Positions 9,252-19,109 of a DNA stretch of 64,000 nt are shown here, piece after piece. The notes under the pieces are model-generated. The model was not told where the DNA came from. It searched no databases and saw only the letters and a list, made by a program, of their open reading frames with translations. The DNA is from Firmicutes bacterium CAG:534 (GTDB lineage Bacteria > Bacillota > Clostridia > Lachnospirales > Lachnospiraceae). The stretch covers positions 162,391-226,390 of the forward strand of contig FR894562.1 of the NCBI GenBank assembly GCA_000436115.1, given 5' to 3'. The position numbers were made by a program, and so were the translations under genes. Within the stretch, counting starts at the first letter, position 1. Each line of letters begins with the position of its first letter.

Positions 9252-9986
9252 ATGATTCCAAAAATAATTCATTACTGCTGGTTTGGATATAACAAGAAGC
9301 CGGGACTGATCAAAAAGTGTATTGCGTCCTGGAGAAAGTATATGCCGGACTGGGAAATTCGGGAATGGAATGAAAGTAATTATGATGTAACAAAAAATAC
9401 GTTTGTAAGAAATGCATACCAGCAAAAGAAATGGGCTTTTGTGGTGGATTATGCCCGCTTTGACATTTTAAATCAGTATGGCGGGATCTTTTTAGATACC
9501 GATGTGGAGCTTTTAAGGCCCATACCGCAGGAAATTCTGGCGCATGAGGCTTTTACCGGCTTTGAAAACCCGGGGAGAGTGAACCCCGGGCTGGTCTATG
9601 GAACGATAAGCAGACAGGAAGTCCTTCAGGACATTCTTTCGGCCTATGAGAAGAGAAGCTTCGGAGAACAGGTGGACGGCAGGATCGAAAATATTGTGGA
9701 TGTCGTCAGCGGCGTGCTTAGTATGGGAGGATTAAAGTGCAACGGGGAATTTCAGATGATCAGAGGGGTAGCCATCTATCCACAGGATTACTTCTGCTGC
9801 TTTAATTTTGAAACCCAGGGCTTTGAGACCACACAAAACACCGTTTCGATCCACCATTATTTTGCAAGCTGGACACCGCTTGGCAGACGGATCCATTTTA
9901 AGCTGGTAAAGGCTGCTGCTGCTTTCCTTGGAAAGGAACGCTATCTTGCGCTCAAAAGAAAGATCAAAGGAGAGAGAGCAGTATGA
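9252..9986 (+). CDS. Glycosyltransferase family 32
   Basis: 244 residues. It begins IPKIIHYCWFG, the hallmark N-terminus of the GT32/Gly_transf_sug family, and has YARFDILNQYGGIFLDTD with the metal-binding DxD at residues 82-84. Length is normal for capsular GT32 enzymes. The ATG at 9252 was chosen because of the GAGGAG site just before it; a longer frame from 9213 lies inside the previous gene. The stop overlaps the next start as ATGA (9983-9986). It is a retaining GT-A transferase that probably adds a hexose or HexNAc in the cytoplasm. Confidence 0.9.
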   Translation: MIPKIIHYCWFGYNKKPGLIKKCIASWRKYMPDWEIREWNESNYDVTKNTFVRNAYQQKKWAFVVDYARFDILNQYGGIFLDTDVELLRPIPQEILAHEAFTGFENPGRVNPGLVYGTISRQEVLQDILSAYEKRSFGEQVDGRIENIVDVVSGVLSMGGLKCNGEFQMIRGVAIYPQDYFCCFNFETQGFETTQNTVSIHHYFASWTPLGRRIHFKLVKAAAAFLGKERYLALKRKIKGERAV

Positions 9987-11863
9987 TCTGCCTATTAGCT
10001 TTACTTTATATTTTCATAAGGCAGGGAAAAGACAGACTGGAAGAGTACCTGCAGGCAGTCTGCCTGTGGATCCTTGTTTTGCTGGGGCTTTGTTATTTCT
10101 GGTCTTTGGTGGGACAGCTGGTGTATCTGACTCTTGCAGGAAGCTACCTTTTGCTGGACGCATGTATGCTGTTTCTGATTTTTTATAAAAGAAAGCTGAA
10201 GCTGTCTTTCAAATGGCGGATTTCAAGTCCGCTTTTGTGGCTGTGCCTTCTGGGGCTGTTTGGCATCGTATTTCGGTATGCGCTGAAGTCGGTTCCCTAT
10301 AACTGGGATTCCATGACCTATCATCTTGCCAGAATTGCAAACTGGGAGCAGAACAGGTCTGTATTTCCTTACGCTACCCACATAGAAAGGCAGATTGCAA
10401 GTCCCGTGCTTGGCGCTTATGTGAATTTGTTTGTTTATATTCTGGGGGGAAAGCATGACAGTCTGCTGAACCTTTTACAGTGCCTTTCCTACGGAAGCAA
10501 CGGAATAATTTTATATGGAATAGCCAGAAGACTGGGAGTCTCTGAAAAGACTGCCTTTCTGGCGCCGCTTTTGTACATGGGAACCCCTATCGCACTGGCA
10601 GAGGCAACGACCACGCAGGTGGATAATTTTGCAACCTTATGGTTCCTCTGTTTCCTGTATTTTCTCCTTCCCTTTGTGACCGGAAAAAGAAAGCTGGAAC
10701 GGGACAGGGAGACTGGGAAAGTAATCTTTTTTGCGGCCCTCGCCCTTTCCTTTGGATACTTGGCAAAACCCTCCGTCTGCTTTGGAGCAGCAGTTTTTCT
10801 ATGCTGGCTGCTGATGGTGGAAATCAGGGAAAAGGCAGAAGTCCGCGTGCTGTTATCCTATGGGGCTTTGGGGGCATGCATTGTGGCTGTATTGCTTTCC
10901 CCGGGGGTTTTCATCAACCTTTTGGCCTTTGGAAGTATCTCCCATGAGGGAGTGGGAGCAAGGCAGTTAGTGGGAAGCTTGAAGCCGCAGTATCTCACCG
11001 TAAATTTCTTTAAAAACTTTACTTTCAATTTTGCGTCCGAGAAAATAGAAGCTACAAGAATTTACATAGAAAAATTTTTGTATGCGCTGGCAGACCTGTT
11101 TCGGATCAATTTAAATGATCCTGCTATTTCGGAAGACGGGGGTATTTTTACTTTTCCGGATTTCCCGGCGCTGAGCTGTGATGTGGCGCTTAATATGTTT
11201 GTGGCAGTAGCTGCGCTATTGTCCATGCTGTGGTTTCTGGTAAGATATAAGAAGCAGAAGAAAGAAACAAAAGGCTTTGTATGGTTTGCAGCCTTGTCCT
11301 GGCTGTTGTTTTGCTGCGTTCTAAGATGGGAGCGCTTTATCAACCGCTATATGATCACATATTTGGCACTTCTTTCTGTAATGATCGTTTTGCAGACGGA
11401 AGAGATCAGAAAAAAGGGATCAAGATTTATTTATGGTATAATTTGCAGTATCCTGGTAATAGGAAGTCTGTTCAATTACGGGAAAGAAATAAATTATCTG
11501 CGCACGCTGGCGCCCTATTCCCCTGAAAGAGGGTATTTTGCCTATCATCCTTATAACAGGCAGGAATATCCTGCGCTTTCTGATGCGGTGAAAGCCACGG
11601 GGGGACAAAAGATCGGACTGATTCTGGGGGCAGACAGCTTTGAATATCCCATATGGAGGATGCTGAACGACAAGGATTATGAAATCAGGCACGTTATGGT
11701 GAAAAACCAAACGAAGAAGTATGAAAAAGAAGATTTTATACCCGATTGCATCTGGGCAGAGGGTGTGAACGAGCCCTATTTCAATTATCATGGACAGGAA
11801 TATGAACTGATAGCAGCCGACACAAAGGCTGCCATAGGAATTTATAAGATCGCCGGGCAGTAA
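9983..11863 (+). CDS. GT39/GT-C-like polytopic membrane glycosyltransferase
   Basis: 626 residues with about a dozen membrane helices and a soluble C-terminal tail of about 120 residues. The first large outside loop carries NWDSMTYHLARI (107-118), matching the acidic loop of ArnT/PMT-like GT-C enzymes, where an Asp is needed for catalysis. It starts in an ATGA overlap with the GT32 gene. It probably transfers a sugar from polyprenyl phosphate to the growing or finished glycan outside the cell. A polyprenyl-phosphate glycosyltransferase that could supply the donor is encoded at 45915. Confidence 0.65.
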   Translation: MICLLALLYIFIRQGKDRLEEYLQAVCLWILVLLGLCYFWSLVGQLVYLTLAGSYLLLDACMLFLIFYKRKLKLSFKWRISSPLLWLCLLGLFGIVFRYALKSVPYNWDSMTYHLARIANWEQNRSVFPYATHIERQIASPVLGAYVNLFVYILGGKHDSLLNLLQCLSYGSNGIILYGIARRLGVSEKTAFLAPLLYMGTPIALAEATTTQVDNFATLWFLCFLYFLLPFVTGKRKLERDRETGKVIFFAALALSFGYLAKPSVCFGAAVFLCWLLMVEIREKAEVRVLLSYGALGACIVAVLLSPGVFINLLAFGSISHEGVGARQLVGSLKPQYLTVNFFKNFTFNFASEKIEATRIYIEKFLYALADLFRINLNDPAISEDGGIFTFPDFPALSCDVALNMFVAVAALLSMLWFLVRYKKQKKETKGFVWFAALSWLLFCCVLRWERFINRYMITYLALLSVMIVLQTEEIRKKGSRFIYGIICSILVIGSLFNYGKEINYLRTLAPYSPERGYFAYHPYNRQEYPALSDAVKATGGQKIGLILGADSFEYPIWRMLNDKDYEIRHVMVKNQTKKYEKEDFIPDCIWAEGVNEPYFNYHGQEYELIAADTKAAIGIYKIAGQ

Positions 11864-11879
11864 AGGGAGGGAAACTTTT

Positions 11880-13382
11880 ATGACACGGAAAACAATAACG
11901 ATCAAATATACAGAATTATGTTATTACCTTTTCTTCAGCATCTTGTTTTTTGCAAAAGGTATAGGCCTATATGACGGACAGATGAGCTTTAAGGTCTGCC
12001 TGGTGCTTGCAGCTGTTCCGGTTGCAGTGAAATTGCTGATGACTGATTATGACAGGAGACAGCTGCTTGTGTCCCTGGCGCTCCTGCTTCTGGGAGTGAT
12101 CGTTTATTATTGTTCCGGTGAAAAAAGTGCGTTGGTATTTCTGGTGATGATGATCGGATTTAAGGGGATATCATTTGACAGGATCATGAAGCTTGGGCTT
12201 ATAGTCTGGAGCGCTGCTTTTGGACTTATGGTGCTGAAATCCATTCTGGGTGCGGGAAACGAGGTGGTCATGGCGCATCACAAGTTCGGACTGGATATTT
12301 TAAGAGAGGGTATGGGGTATTCTCATCCTAATGTGCTGCATGTGTCCTATGCTGTGTTAGTGGTTCTGATCCTGTATGTGATAACAGATGAAAAAAAGCG
12401 TATCAGGGCATATATACTTACGCTGATCGGAAATGGGGTCGTATTCCTGTATTCTGCAAGCTATACGGGCTTTATGCTGGTTATATTTCTCATGGCTTTT
12501 CATATTTATTTCACCTACAGAAAAGACATGAGCGTCCCGGAAAAAATCCTGACCCAGGCTGTTTTCCCGGTATGCGTGTTGTTTGCGCTGTTTGCTCCGC
12601 TTCTTGTAGATCCTGATACACCGCTGTTTTCACTTTTAAATAAACTTCTGAACAGAAGGTTTTATGCATCCAGGCTGTATCTGCTTGAAAATCCGGTAAC
12701 GCTTCTGGGACAGAAAATTTATGCAAGCCATACCTATGCGCTTGACAGCTCTTATGTAACGTTACTCATTTATGGAGGACTCCTTTTATTTGTACTGGTA
12801 TGTGCAGGATACCTGTATTCCATCAGGCAAGCTTTAAAGGAAAGGAATGGGAAAGCCCTCAGCATTTTATTATCTTTTTCCATTGCAGGAGTGATCGAGC
12901 CTTTTCTGTTCAATTTTTCATTTAAAAATCTGTCTCTCCTTGTAGTGGCAGGATATCTGTTTTCTGTTTGTAAGGGGGGGAAGCAGGTAAAGCTTTTTTC
13001 AGGATATGATAAAGCAGTTACAATCACGCTTCCTGTTTTGCAGCCCCAAAACGGGTGGAAAGAAAGCAAAAAGGTATTATGCGCCGCTCTGGCAGCCGCT
13101 GTGATCGCCGCTATGTATGCCGGGATGGTTAAAATGCCGCAGGCCATTTATGTGGAGGAGAAATATTGTGATATAGAGGATAAGGATCCTTATAGGGGAA
13201 AAGTGGAAGAGGGAGAAAACGCTGTGTTCTATGGAGTGACGGACGAAACACAGGTTCTTTACCGCTTTGATCAGGAAACCATTCTGTTTGAGCGCGTCCG
13301 GGATACGATCCGGCTTGGATTTTGCGTGTATCTTGCAGTATACGGCGGGATAACTTATTTTCTTCCGAAAAAAAAGAGGTAA
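11880..13382 (+). CDS. Second Wzy-like polymerase with C-terminal extension
   Basis: 500 residues. The first ~380 residues form a multi-helix Wzy-like core with GMGYSHPNVLH (144-154), the same signature as the protein at 2940. The regions just before it (YYCSG, then VFLVMMIGFKG) also align with that protein. Residues ~385-500 are an extra part: a cytoplasmic stretch, a helix, a charged segment of about 65 residues and a final helix. The ATG at 11880 follows a strong AGGGAGGG site. Two polymerases may join different repeat units, or one may act as a ligase. Confidence 0.65.
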   Translation: MTRKTITIKYTELCYYLFFSILFFAKGIGLYDGQMSFKVCLVLAAVPVAVKLLMTDYDRRQLLVSLALLLLGVIVYYCSGEKSALVFLVMMIGFKGISFDRIMKLGLIVWSAAFGLMVLKSILGAGNEVVMAHHKFGLDILREGMGYSHPNVLHVSYAVLVVLILYVITDEKKRIRAYILTLIGNGVVFLYSASYTGFMLVIFLMAFHIYFTYRKDMSVPEKILTQAVFPVCVLFALFAPLLVDPDTPLFSLLNKLLNRRFYASRLYLLENPVTLLGQKIYASHTYALDSSYVTLLIYGGLLLFVLVCAGYLYSIRQALKERNGKALSILLSFSIAGVIEPFLFNFSFKNLSLLVVAGYLFSVCKGGKQVKLFSGYDKAVTITLPVLQPQNGWKESKKVLCAALAAAVIAAMYAGMVKMPQAIYVEEKYCDIEDKDPYRGKVEEGENAVFYGVTDETQVLYRFDQETILFERVRDTIRLGFCVYLAVYGGITYFLPKKKR

Positions 13383-13388
13383 AGAGGT

Positions 13389-15287
13389 ATGCAGACAGGA
13401 AAGAAAAAACAGATCTTAAAAAGACTTTTGTTTTTGGCCGTTATTGCATTTATGATTACAGCTATCTGGAAATTGTCGGTCTCCGGGGGAACCCTTGCCA
13501 GAGAGCAGATCACAAAAGACGGATATTTTGAGACGGATGGTTATGAGGTGAGGGGAATCCGGTTTTACATCACTCCGCTGACGAATGACGGGATCCCGGA
13601 AAGTCTGGATTTTACTGTAACAATTCTGGATGAAGCGCAGCACAGCGTGTGGCAGCAGGACTATAAGGACATGCATATTGCTTCCGGGGATACGGTTATA
13701 CTGGAAGAATTTGAAAGAGGGGAAGGAATTGCATTGCCTGCGGGGAGCTATCACATTGCCTGCTCTCTTTTGCAGGATCCGTCCCTGTCGGTGCGGATTA
13801 AGATCATGTCCTATGATGGTAGCTGCAAGCGGCTTTACGGGGGCTGTGCGGCAGCAGCGATTATTTTTCTTGTGATCCTGTTAGGGATTACGATGAAGCA
13901 GGATGGAAAATTCAGGCTGCCGGTCTGTTTTTTTACAGCAATGGTTTTGATGGGGATATTATATTCCCTTATTATGCCGCCGCTTACGGTACCGGACGAG
14001 GAAAGTCATTTTTTTAAGGCTTATGATCTGGCCAGCGATATGCTGTTTCAGGAGAAAAAGGATCAGTATGGAAACCGGCTTATGCGTCAGACAGACGTAG
14101 ACAGCACAACCTATCTGCACAGTGCATCCAGCATTTACAGGTGGTATGATACCTTCTGGGATCCTGTGGATGTATCCGAAATAACTTCAAACATTAAATG
14201 GGCAACCGTTTCCGATACCACGCCGGCCTATTCTTACCTGTTTTCAGCGCTGGGAATTGCACTTTCCAGGCTATGCAGAGTAAATGGGCATTTGCTGCTC
14301 CTTTTCGGAAGATGGTTTAATCTGCTTGGAGTAGCTGCCATTATGGCTGTTGCCCTTTATCTGGTTCCCTTTGGCAAAAAATTCTTTTGTGTGTTCGGTT
14401 TGCTGCCTGAGGTGATCTATCTCGCAGCGTCCTATTCCTATGACGCTCTGAATTTTGCGCTTTGCTTTCTGGCGATTTCCTATTTCTTTTATATGATCCA
14501 TGGGGGAAAGCAGGTTAAGGTCGGAAATCTGCTGATCTTTTTGGGGGTCGTTTTGATCATGATCCCCATCAAGCTGGTTTATGCCCCGCTTTTAGGACTG
14601 GTTTTTCTGATACCAAGAAAGCGGCTTCAAATTAATAAGTGGGTGATCATAGGAACCGGCCTGGCAGGGATGGTCGGAGCTGTAGGACTTGTGGTAGTCC
14701 GTTATCAAGATATAGTTGTTATCCTGAAGGGATTAGCTTATAATACCATGGAAGGGGAGCGGGTTTCCATTAAGTACATGCTGGAAAATCCCAGGAATGC
14801 GCTCTTTGTTTTTTCTTATAATATCATGAGCAATTTTGATTATTATATAAAAAGCATTTTGGGTGAATTTGTGGGCAGAGACCGGTATGAGGTATTGCTG
14901 GATATCGCATATTTACCGGACTGGCTCATGATGCTGACCACAGGGCTGCTTGCCATGGGAATTTACACAGACGGGAAAAATGAGTTGACGATAGGAAAGA
15001 AGCTGTGGACGGCGTTACTTGCAGTTATTTCCAGCTTTCTATTTATGCTGTCCATGTATCTGGCGAACAACACGGTTGATATGAATGCTATTCATGGGAT
15101 ACAGGGAAGATATTTCCTGCCGGTATTGCTGCTTCTTCCGGCAATGGCGGGAAGCAGGGAAGAGAACATGACAATGAGAGGCAGCTGCAGGATAAGCAGA
15201 TATGGTTACCTTCTTCTTGCAGCCGGAATAGATATCATTGCTGTTTTTGTACAGCTTCAACATATTATAATGGATTATTACGGGTAG
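13389..15287 (+). CDS. DUF2142-like membrane protein, probable GT-C glycosyltransferase
   Basis: 632 residues. One N-terminal helix (~10-30) is followed by an outside beta-rich domain (~35-150), then about eleven helices. The loop after the next helices contains PDEESHFFKAY (202-212), the characteristic motif of the DUF2142 family, whose members sit in polysaccharide loci and resemble GT-C enzymes. The start ATG at 13389 lies six bases after the previous stop. It probably acts on the outer membrane face with a lipid-linked sugar donor. No enzymatic data are known to me for this branch, so the role is inferred. Confidence 0.72.
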   Translation: MQTGKKKQILKRLLFLAVIAFMITAIWKLSVSGGTLAREQITKDGYFETDGYEVRGIRFYITPLTNDGIPESLDFTVTILDEAQHSVWQQDYKDMHIASGDTVILEEFERGEGIALPAGSYHIACSLLQDPSLSVRIKIMSYDGSCKRLYGGCAAAAIIFLVILLGITMKQDGKFRLPVCFFTAMVLMGILYSLIMPPLTVPDEESHFFKAYDLASDMLFQEKKDQYGNRLMRQTDVDSTTYLHSASSIYRWYDTFWDPVDVSEITSNIKWATVSDTTPAYSYLFSALGIALSRLCRVNGHLLLLFGRWFNLLGVAAIMAVALYLVPFGKKFFCVFGLLPEVIYLAASYSYDALNFALCFLAISYFFYMIHGGKQVKVGNLLIFLGVVLIMIPIKLVYAPLLGLVFLIPRKRLQINKWVIIGTGLAGMVGAVGLVVVRYQDIVVILKGLAYNTMEGERVSIKYMLENPRNALFVFSYNIMSNFDYYIKSILGEFVGRDRYEVLLDIAYLPDWLMMLTTGLLAMGIYTDGKNELTIGKKLWTALLAVISSFLFMLSMYLANNTVDMNAIHGIQGRYFLPVLLLLPAMAGSREENMTMRGSCRISRYGYLLLAAGIDIIAVFVQLQHIIMDYYG

Positions 15288-15296
15288 AGGTGGCTT

Positions 15297-16286
15297 TTGG
15301 AAAGACGATTTTACGTTGCAGGTTATGTAGGGGAAGGAGCAAGAAGGATGCTCCTTGACCTGTCTCAGATGAAAAATATGGTTTTGCTCGATAAGGTGAT
15401 AGCAAATAAGCCTGTTCGTGTGCTTTATTATAGGATCAGTGCATGGACAAAGCAGTTTGAGCGCTTTGCATTTCTGAAAAAACTGTTTTATCCGTGGTAT
15501 ACTGTTCTTCAGATCAAACTGTGCCCTGAAAAGGAAAATTGTATTCTTTTTTTTAATTCCGGCTTTTGCAGGGAACTGGATCTGACAGTGATTCAAAGGC
15601 TGAAAAAACGTGATCCTAAGGCAAAGCTCATTTTGTATATGGTGGATCCCATGGTCGGCTTTGAGAGCGAAGAGCATTGGCAGGTAATAAAGCAGATGGA
15701 TCATGTATATTCCATCAATAAAGCAGACTGCGAAAAATATGGATTCCTGTATTATCCTCTTATCTATTCGGTGGGAGGGGAAGCCGTCTGCGCATCAGAA
15801 GAAGCGAAAACAGATTTATATTATCTGGGGAGCGGAAACGACAGGGATGAAGCTCTGTTCTGCATTTACAAAAAATGCGGGAAAGCCGGCATTACCACAG
15901 ATTTTCATGTGCTTGGAGAAGAAAACAGGAAGTGCGCAGGAATTACCTTCCATCAGGAACCATTGTCCTATGAAGAAAATCTCCTTCATCTGTTAAAGGC
16001 GAGGGCAATCCTAGAGGTTATGCATAAGGATTTTGACAACCCTACCCAGCGCTACTGTGAGGCAGTAGTCTATAATAAAAGGCTGCTTACCAACAATGGA
16101 AGGACAAAAAGCTTTGCTTTTTATGATCCCAGATACATGCAGGTATTTGAAAAAATGGAAGATCTCGACCTGGATTTTCTGACGCAGCAGGAAAAGGCAG
16201 ATTATGGATACCAGGGGGAATTTTCACCCTGTCTGTTTATCCAGGAGATCAATTCCAGATTAGACGCACCCGGGGAAAGGGAATAA
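15297..16286 (+). CDS. Putative glycosyltransferase or polysaccharide biosynthesis protein of unknown family
   Basis: 329 residues, starting at TTG 15297 (AGAGGTGG site upstream); the first in-frame ATG would remove 17 residues of the RRFYVAGYVGEG Rossmann-like start. No helix long enough for the membrane is seen. The second half includes DLYYLGSGNDRDEAL and RYCEAVVYNKRLLTNN, reminiscent of the second domain of GT-B/CgeB-like transferases, where a Glu contacts the nucleotide sugar. I cannot place it in a named family. It is the last gene before the first ABC flippase and is separated from it by two bases. Confidence 0.55.
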   Translation: MERRFYVAGYVGEGARRMLLDLSQMKNMVLLDKVIANKPVRVLYYRISAWTKQFERFAFLKKLFYPWYTVLQIKLCPEKENCILFFNSGFCRELDLTVIQRLKKRDPKAKLILYMVDPMVGFESEEHWQVIKQMDHVYSINKADCEKYGFLYYPLIYSVGGEAVCASEEAKTDLYYLGSGNDRDEALFCIYKKCGKAGITTDFHVLGEENRKCAGITFHQEPLSYEENLLHLLKARAILEVMHKDFDNPTQRYCEAVVYNKRLLTNNGRTKSFAFYDPRYMQVFEKMEDLDLDFLTQQEKADYGYQGEFSPCLFIQEINSRLDAPGERE

Positions 16287-16288
16287 AA

Positions 16289-18022
16289 ATGGATGTAGTT
16301 AGAAAATTAAATTATATTTTTAATACAAAGCAGAAGGTTGAGATCTTCTGGCTGTTTGTGATCATCTGCATTGGATCGGGGCTGGAGCTGATGGGAGTAT
16401 CAGTGATCCTTCCGATCATTAACGGGATCATGGCGCCGGATAAAATGCTGGAGGAGCCTGTCTACATCTGGATATATGAAAAATTCCATATGACTTCCGT
16501 GCGGCCTCTTATCATGCTTCTTCTGGTTTCCCTGATCGTGGTGTATGTGATCAAAAATGCATTTTTGATCTATATGTATAATAAGCAGTATAAATTTATT
16601 TTTGAAAATCAACGGGTTTTAGCGGACAGAATGGTGAAATGCTATATGTCACAGCCTTATCTGTTCCATGTATCCAAAAACAGCGCAGAGCTTCTGAGAA
16701 ATATCAATGAGGATACAGGCAACTTTTTCGGAGCCTTACAGGCGGGGATCAAGCTGCTCACAGAGCTTATGGTATGTCTTGTGCTGGGGGTGTACCTGCT
16801 GATCAAGGATAAGACGATCACGATTTCTGTAGTATGCCTTCTGGCGATCATGCTGTGGCTGTCGGTAAAGGTCTATAAAAAAAATCTGGTCAGAATGGGA
16901 GCGCGAAACCGTTTTTATCAGATGTCACTGAACAAATGGGTACAGCAATCCTTTGGAGGGATTAAGGAAGTAAAGATCCTGAACAAAGAAAAGTTCTTTT
17001 ATGATAAATATGACGAGGCATACCGGGGACATGCCAAAAGTGAATATACCTATCACACGCTTCTGATGGTCCCCAAACCGATCATTGAAACCATGTGTAT
17101 CTGTGGACTTTTAGGCGCTATTGCCATCAAATTCTGGTGGAGAGGAGCAGATATCACATACTTTGTGCCGATCTTATCTGTGTTTGCAATAGCGGCGTTC
17201 AGACTGCTTCCTTCCTTTAACCGGATTACAGAATACCTGGGAACCATCCTGTACCAGAAATCTGCAATCACATCAATTTATGAGGATTTAAAGGAAATTG
17301 ATGAGCTGAATGCACAAAAACGGGAAAAGAATAAAGAAGAAAAAGCAATTCAATTCCAAAATAAGATCGAGATAAAGGATCTGACATTCAGTTACCCGGG
17401 AGCAGAGAAAGAGGTGCTGAAGGATCTGAATCTGGAGATCAGAAAGAAAAGCTCTGTAGCTTTTATAGGACACTCAGGAGCCGGAAAAACAACCCTGGCA
17501 GATATTTTGATGGGCTTGTTAAAGCCTGCAAAAGGAGATGTATGTGTAGACGGCGTCAGTATCTTTGAGGGGTTAAATTCCTGGCACCAGATCATTGGAT
17601 ACATTCCGCAGACCATTTATTTAATGGATGATACCATAAAGAACAACATTGCATTCGGTATTGAGGAAAAAGAGATCAATCCTGCAAGACTGAAATATGC
17701 GGTAGAACAGGCCCAGCTTTCCCAGCTTATCGAAGAGCTGGAATTTGGACTTGATACCAAGATCGGAGAAATGGGCGTTCGCCTCTCCGGCGGACAGAGG
17801 CAGCGCATCGGAATTGCCAGAGCCCTGTATCATAATCCGGAAATCCTGGTATTAGATGAGGCGACTTCCGCACTTGATAATGAAACGGAAAAGGCCGTGA
17901 TGGATGCGATCGAAACACTTCACGGAAAAATGACCCTGATCATCATTGCCCACCGTCTGTCAACCATCAAGGACTGTGATTATGTTTATGAAATAGGAGA
18001 CGGCAAGGCGACACAGAAATAG
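16289..18022 (+). CDS. PglK-like ABC flippase (permease-ATPase half transporter) 1
   Basis: 577 residues. Six membrane helices occupy ~20-330, with an early LELMGVSVILPIINGIM segment typical of PglK, the lipid-linked oligosaccharide flippase. The ATPase domain has Walker A GHSGAGKT (394-401), signature LSGGQ (499-503), Walker B LVLDEATSALD and a switch His in IIIAHRLST. It is expected to work as a homodimer moving an undecaprenyl-PP-linked glycan outward. Two paralogs are at 37992 and 57403, and no Wzx-type flippase was found in the window. It closes the first block of the locus. Confidence 0.88.
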   Translation: MDVVRKLNYIFNTKQKVEIFWLFVIICIGSGLELMGVSVILPIINGIMAPDKMLEEPVYIWIYEKFHMTSVRPLIMLLLVSLIVVYVIKNAFLIYMYNKQYKFIFENQRVLADRMVKCYMSQPYLFHVSKNSAELLRNINEDTGNFFGALQAGIKLLTELMVCLVLGVYLLIKDKTITISVVCLLAIMLWLSVKVYKKNLVRMGARNRFYQMSLNKWVQQSFGGIKEVKILNKEKFFYDKYDEAYRGHAKSEYTYHTLLMVPKPIIETMCICGLLGAIAIKFWWRGADITYFVPILSVFAIAAFRLLPSFNRITEYLGTILYQKSAITSIYEDLKEIDELNAQKREKNKEEKAIQFQNKIEIKDLTFSYPGAEKEVLKDLNLEIRKKSSVAFIGHSGAGKTTLADILMGLLKPAKGDVCVDGVSIFEGLNSWHQIIGYIPQTIYLMDDTIKNNIAFGIEEKEINPARLKYAVEQAQLSQLIEELEFGLDTKIGEMGVRLSGGQRQRIGIARALYHNPEILVLDEATSALDNETEKAVMDAIETLHGKMTLIIIAHRLSTIKDCDYVYEIGDGKATQK

Positions 18023-18041
18023 CAGAGAGGGATTCCTGACT

Positions 18042-19109
18042 TTGAAAAAAATGTTATATATTATGGGGATCGACTGGAACTGGATCTTTCAAAGACCACA
18101 GATCCTGGCCCTGGAATTGCAAAAGCAATATGAGGTCACGGTGTTGTGTCCCAGGCAATTTGTACAGAATAAGCATCAAAAAAAGAATATCATGCCGGAC
18201 CGGCTGGTGGAACTGTATCAGCTTCCGTTTCAGGAAAAAAGCCGGGTTATAGGCAAAATAGCGGACAGATGGCACCGCAGAAAAATGGGAGATCTTAACA
18301 GATATGATCTGATCTGGGTAGGGTATCCGATCTTTGGGCGTTATATTCCGGAGGATTTTCGGGGAACGGTGATCTATGACTGTATGGATAATTTTGAAGC
18401 GTTATATCCTGACCGCAGCCCCAGGGCAGTGGCCTATGTCTGTGAGCAGGAACAAAAGCTGTTAGGCAGAGCGGATGTGGTGTTTGCTTCCAGCCAGAAG
18501 CTAAAGGAAAAGCTTCTGGGGATAGATCCCGGCAAGAAAATCCAGGTAGTGCGCAATGGATTTTGGGATCTGAAGATAGAGCCACCGGTTATTTCCGGAA
18601 AGAAAGAAAGCTATACCCTGGGATATGTAGGAACGATCTCGGAATGGTTTGACGAGAAGGCGATCCTGGAAAGTCTTGGACAGGATGACAGGATCAGATA
18701 TGAGTTTGTAGGGCCGGTTTCTGGAAAAAGGATCGAGCATGAGAAAGTGACCTACTGCGGTGTGGTGGAGCATCATAAACTGGGAGAAACGGTGGCAGGC
18801 TTTGACTGCCTTTTGATGCCGTTTGTCATCAGCGAAATTGTTTTGTATGTGGATCCGGTAAAACTGTATGAGTATATTGCCTGGGGCAAATGTATTATTG
18901 CTTCCTGGTATCCGGAGATCGATAGATTTTCAGACTTTGTATATTTTTATCATGACAGCGGAGAGTATGTGGAGCTGATCAAAAATCTGGAGGAAACGGG
19001 ATTTCCACCGAAATATACCAGACAGCAGCAGAGAGAGTTTCTTTTGCAGAATACATGGGAGGAACGGATCAGGCAGATTACAGAGCTGTTAAAGGAGAAA
19101 AAAGCATGA
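18042..19109 (+). CDS. Glycosyltransferase, GT4-like (IFQRPQ type)
   Basis: 355 residues. The start is TTG at 18042, which is well spaced from the GAGAGGG site; the ATG at 18051 is too far from it. The N-terminus contains IDWNWIFQRPQILA, found in a branch of GT-B transferases close to GT4, followed by YDCMDNFEAL and a C-terminal VDPVKLYEYIAWGK donor block. The stop overlaps the next gene as ATGA. It is likely a cytoplasmic transferase acting after the WecB-dependent step; donor and acceptor are unknown. Confidence 0.8.
   Translation: MKKMLYIMGIDWNWIFQRPQILALELQKQYEVTVLCPRQFVQNKHQKKNIMPDRLVELYQLPFQEKSRVIGKIADRWHRRKMGDLNRYDLIWVGYPIFGRYIPEDFRGTVIYDCMDNFEALYPDRSPRAVAYVCEQEQKLLGRADVVFASSQKLKEKLLGIDPGKKIQVVRNGFWDLKIEPPVISGKKESYTLGYVGTISEWFDEKAILESLGQDDRIRYEFVGPVSGKRIEHEKVTYCGVVEHHKLGETVAGFDCLLMPFVISEIVLYVDPVKLYEYIAWGKCIIASWYPEIDRFSDFVYFYHDSGEYVELIKNLEETGFPPKYTRQQQREFLLQNTWEERIRQITELLKEKKA

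Noticed and set aside
15039..15704. 221-codon open frame on the minus strand
   Set aside because: It spans the ends of two + strand genes with clear protein features; the antisense product has no motif and no ribosome site stands out.
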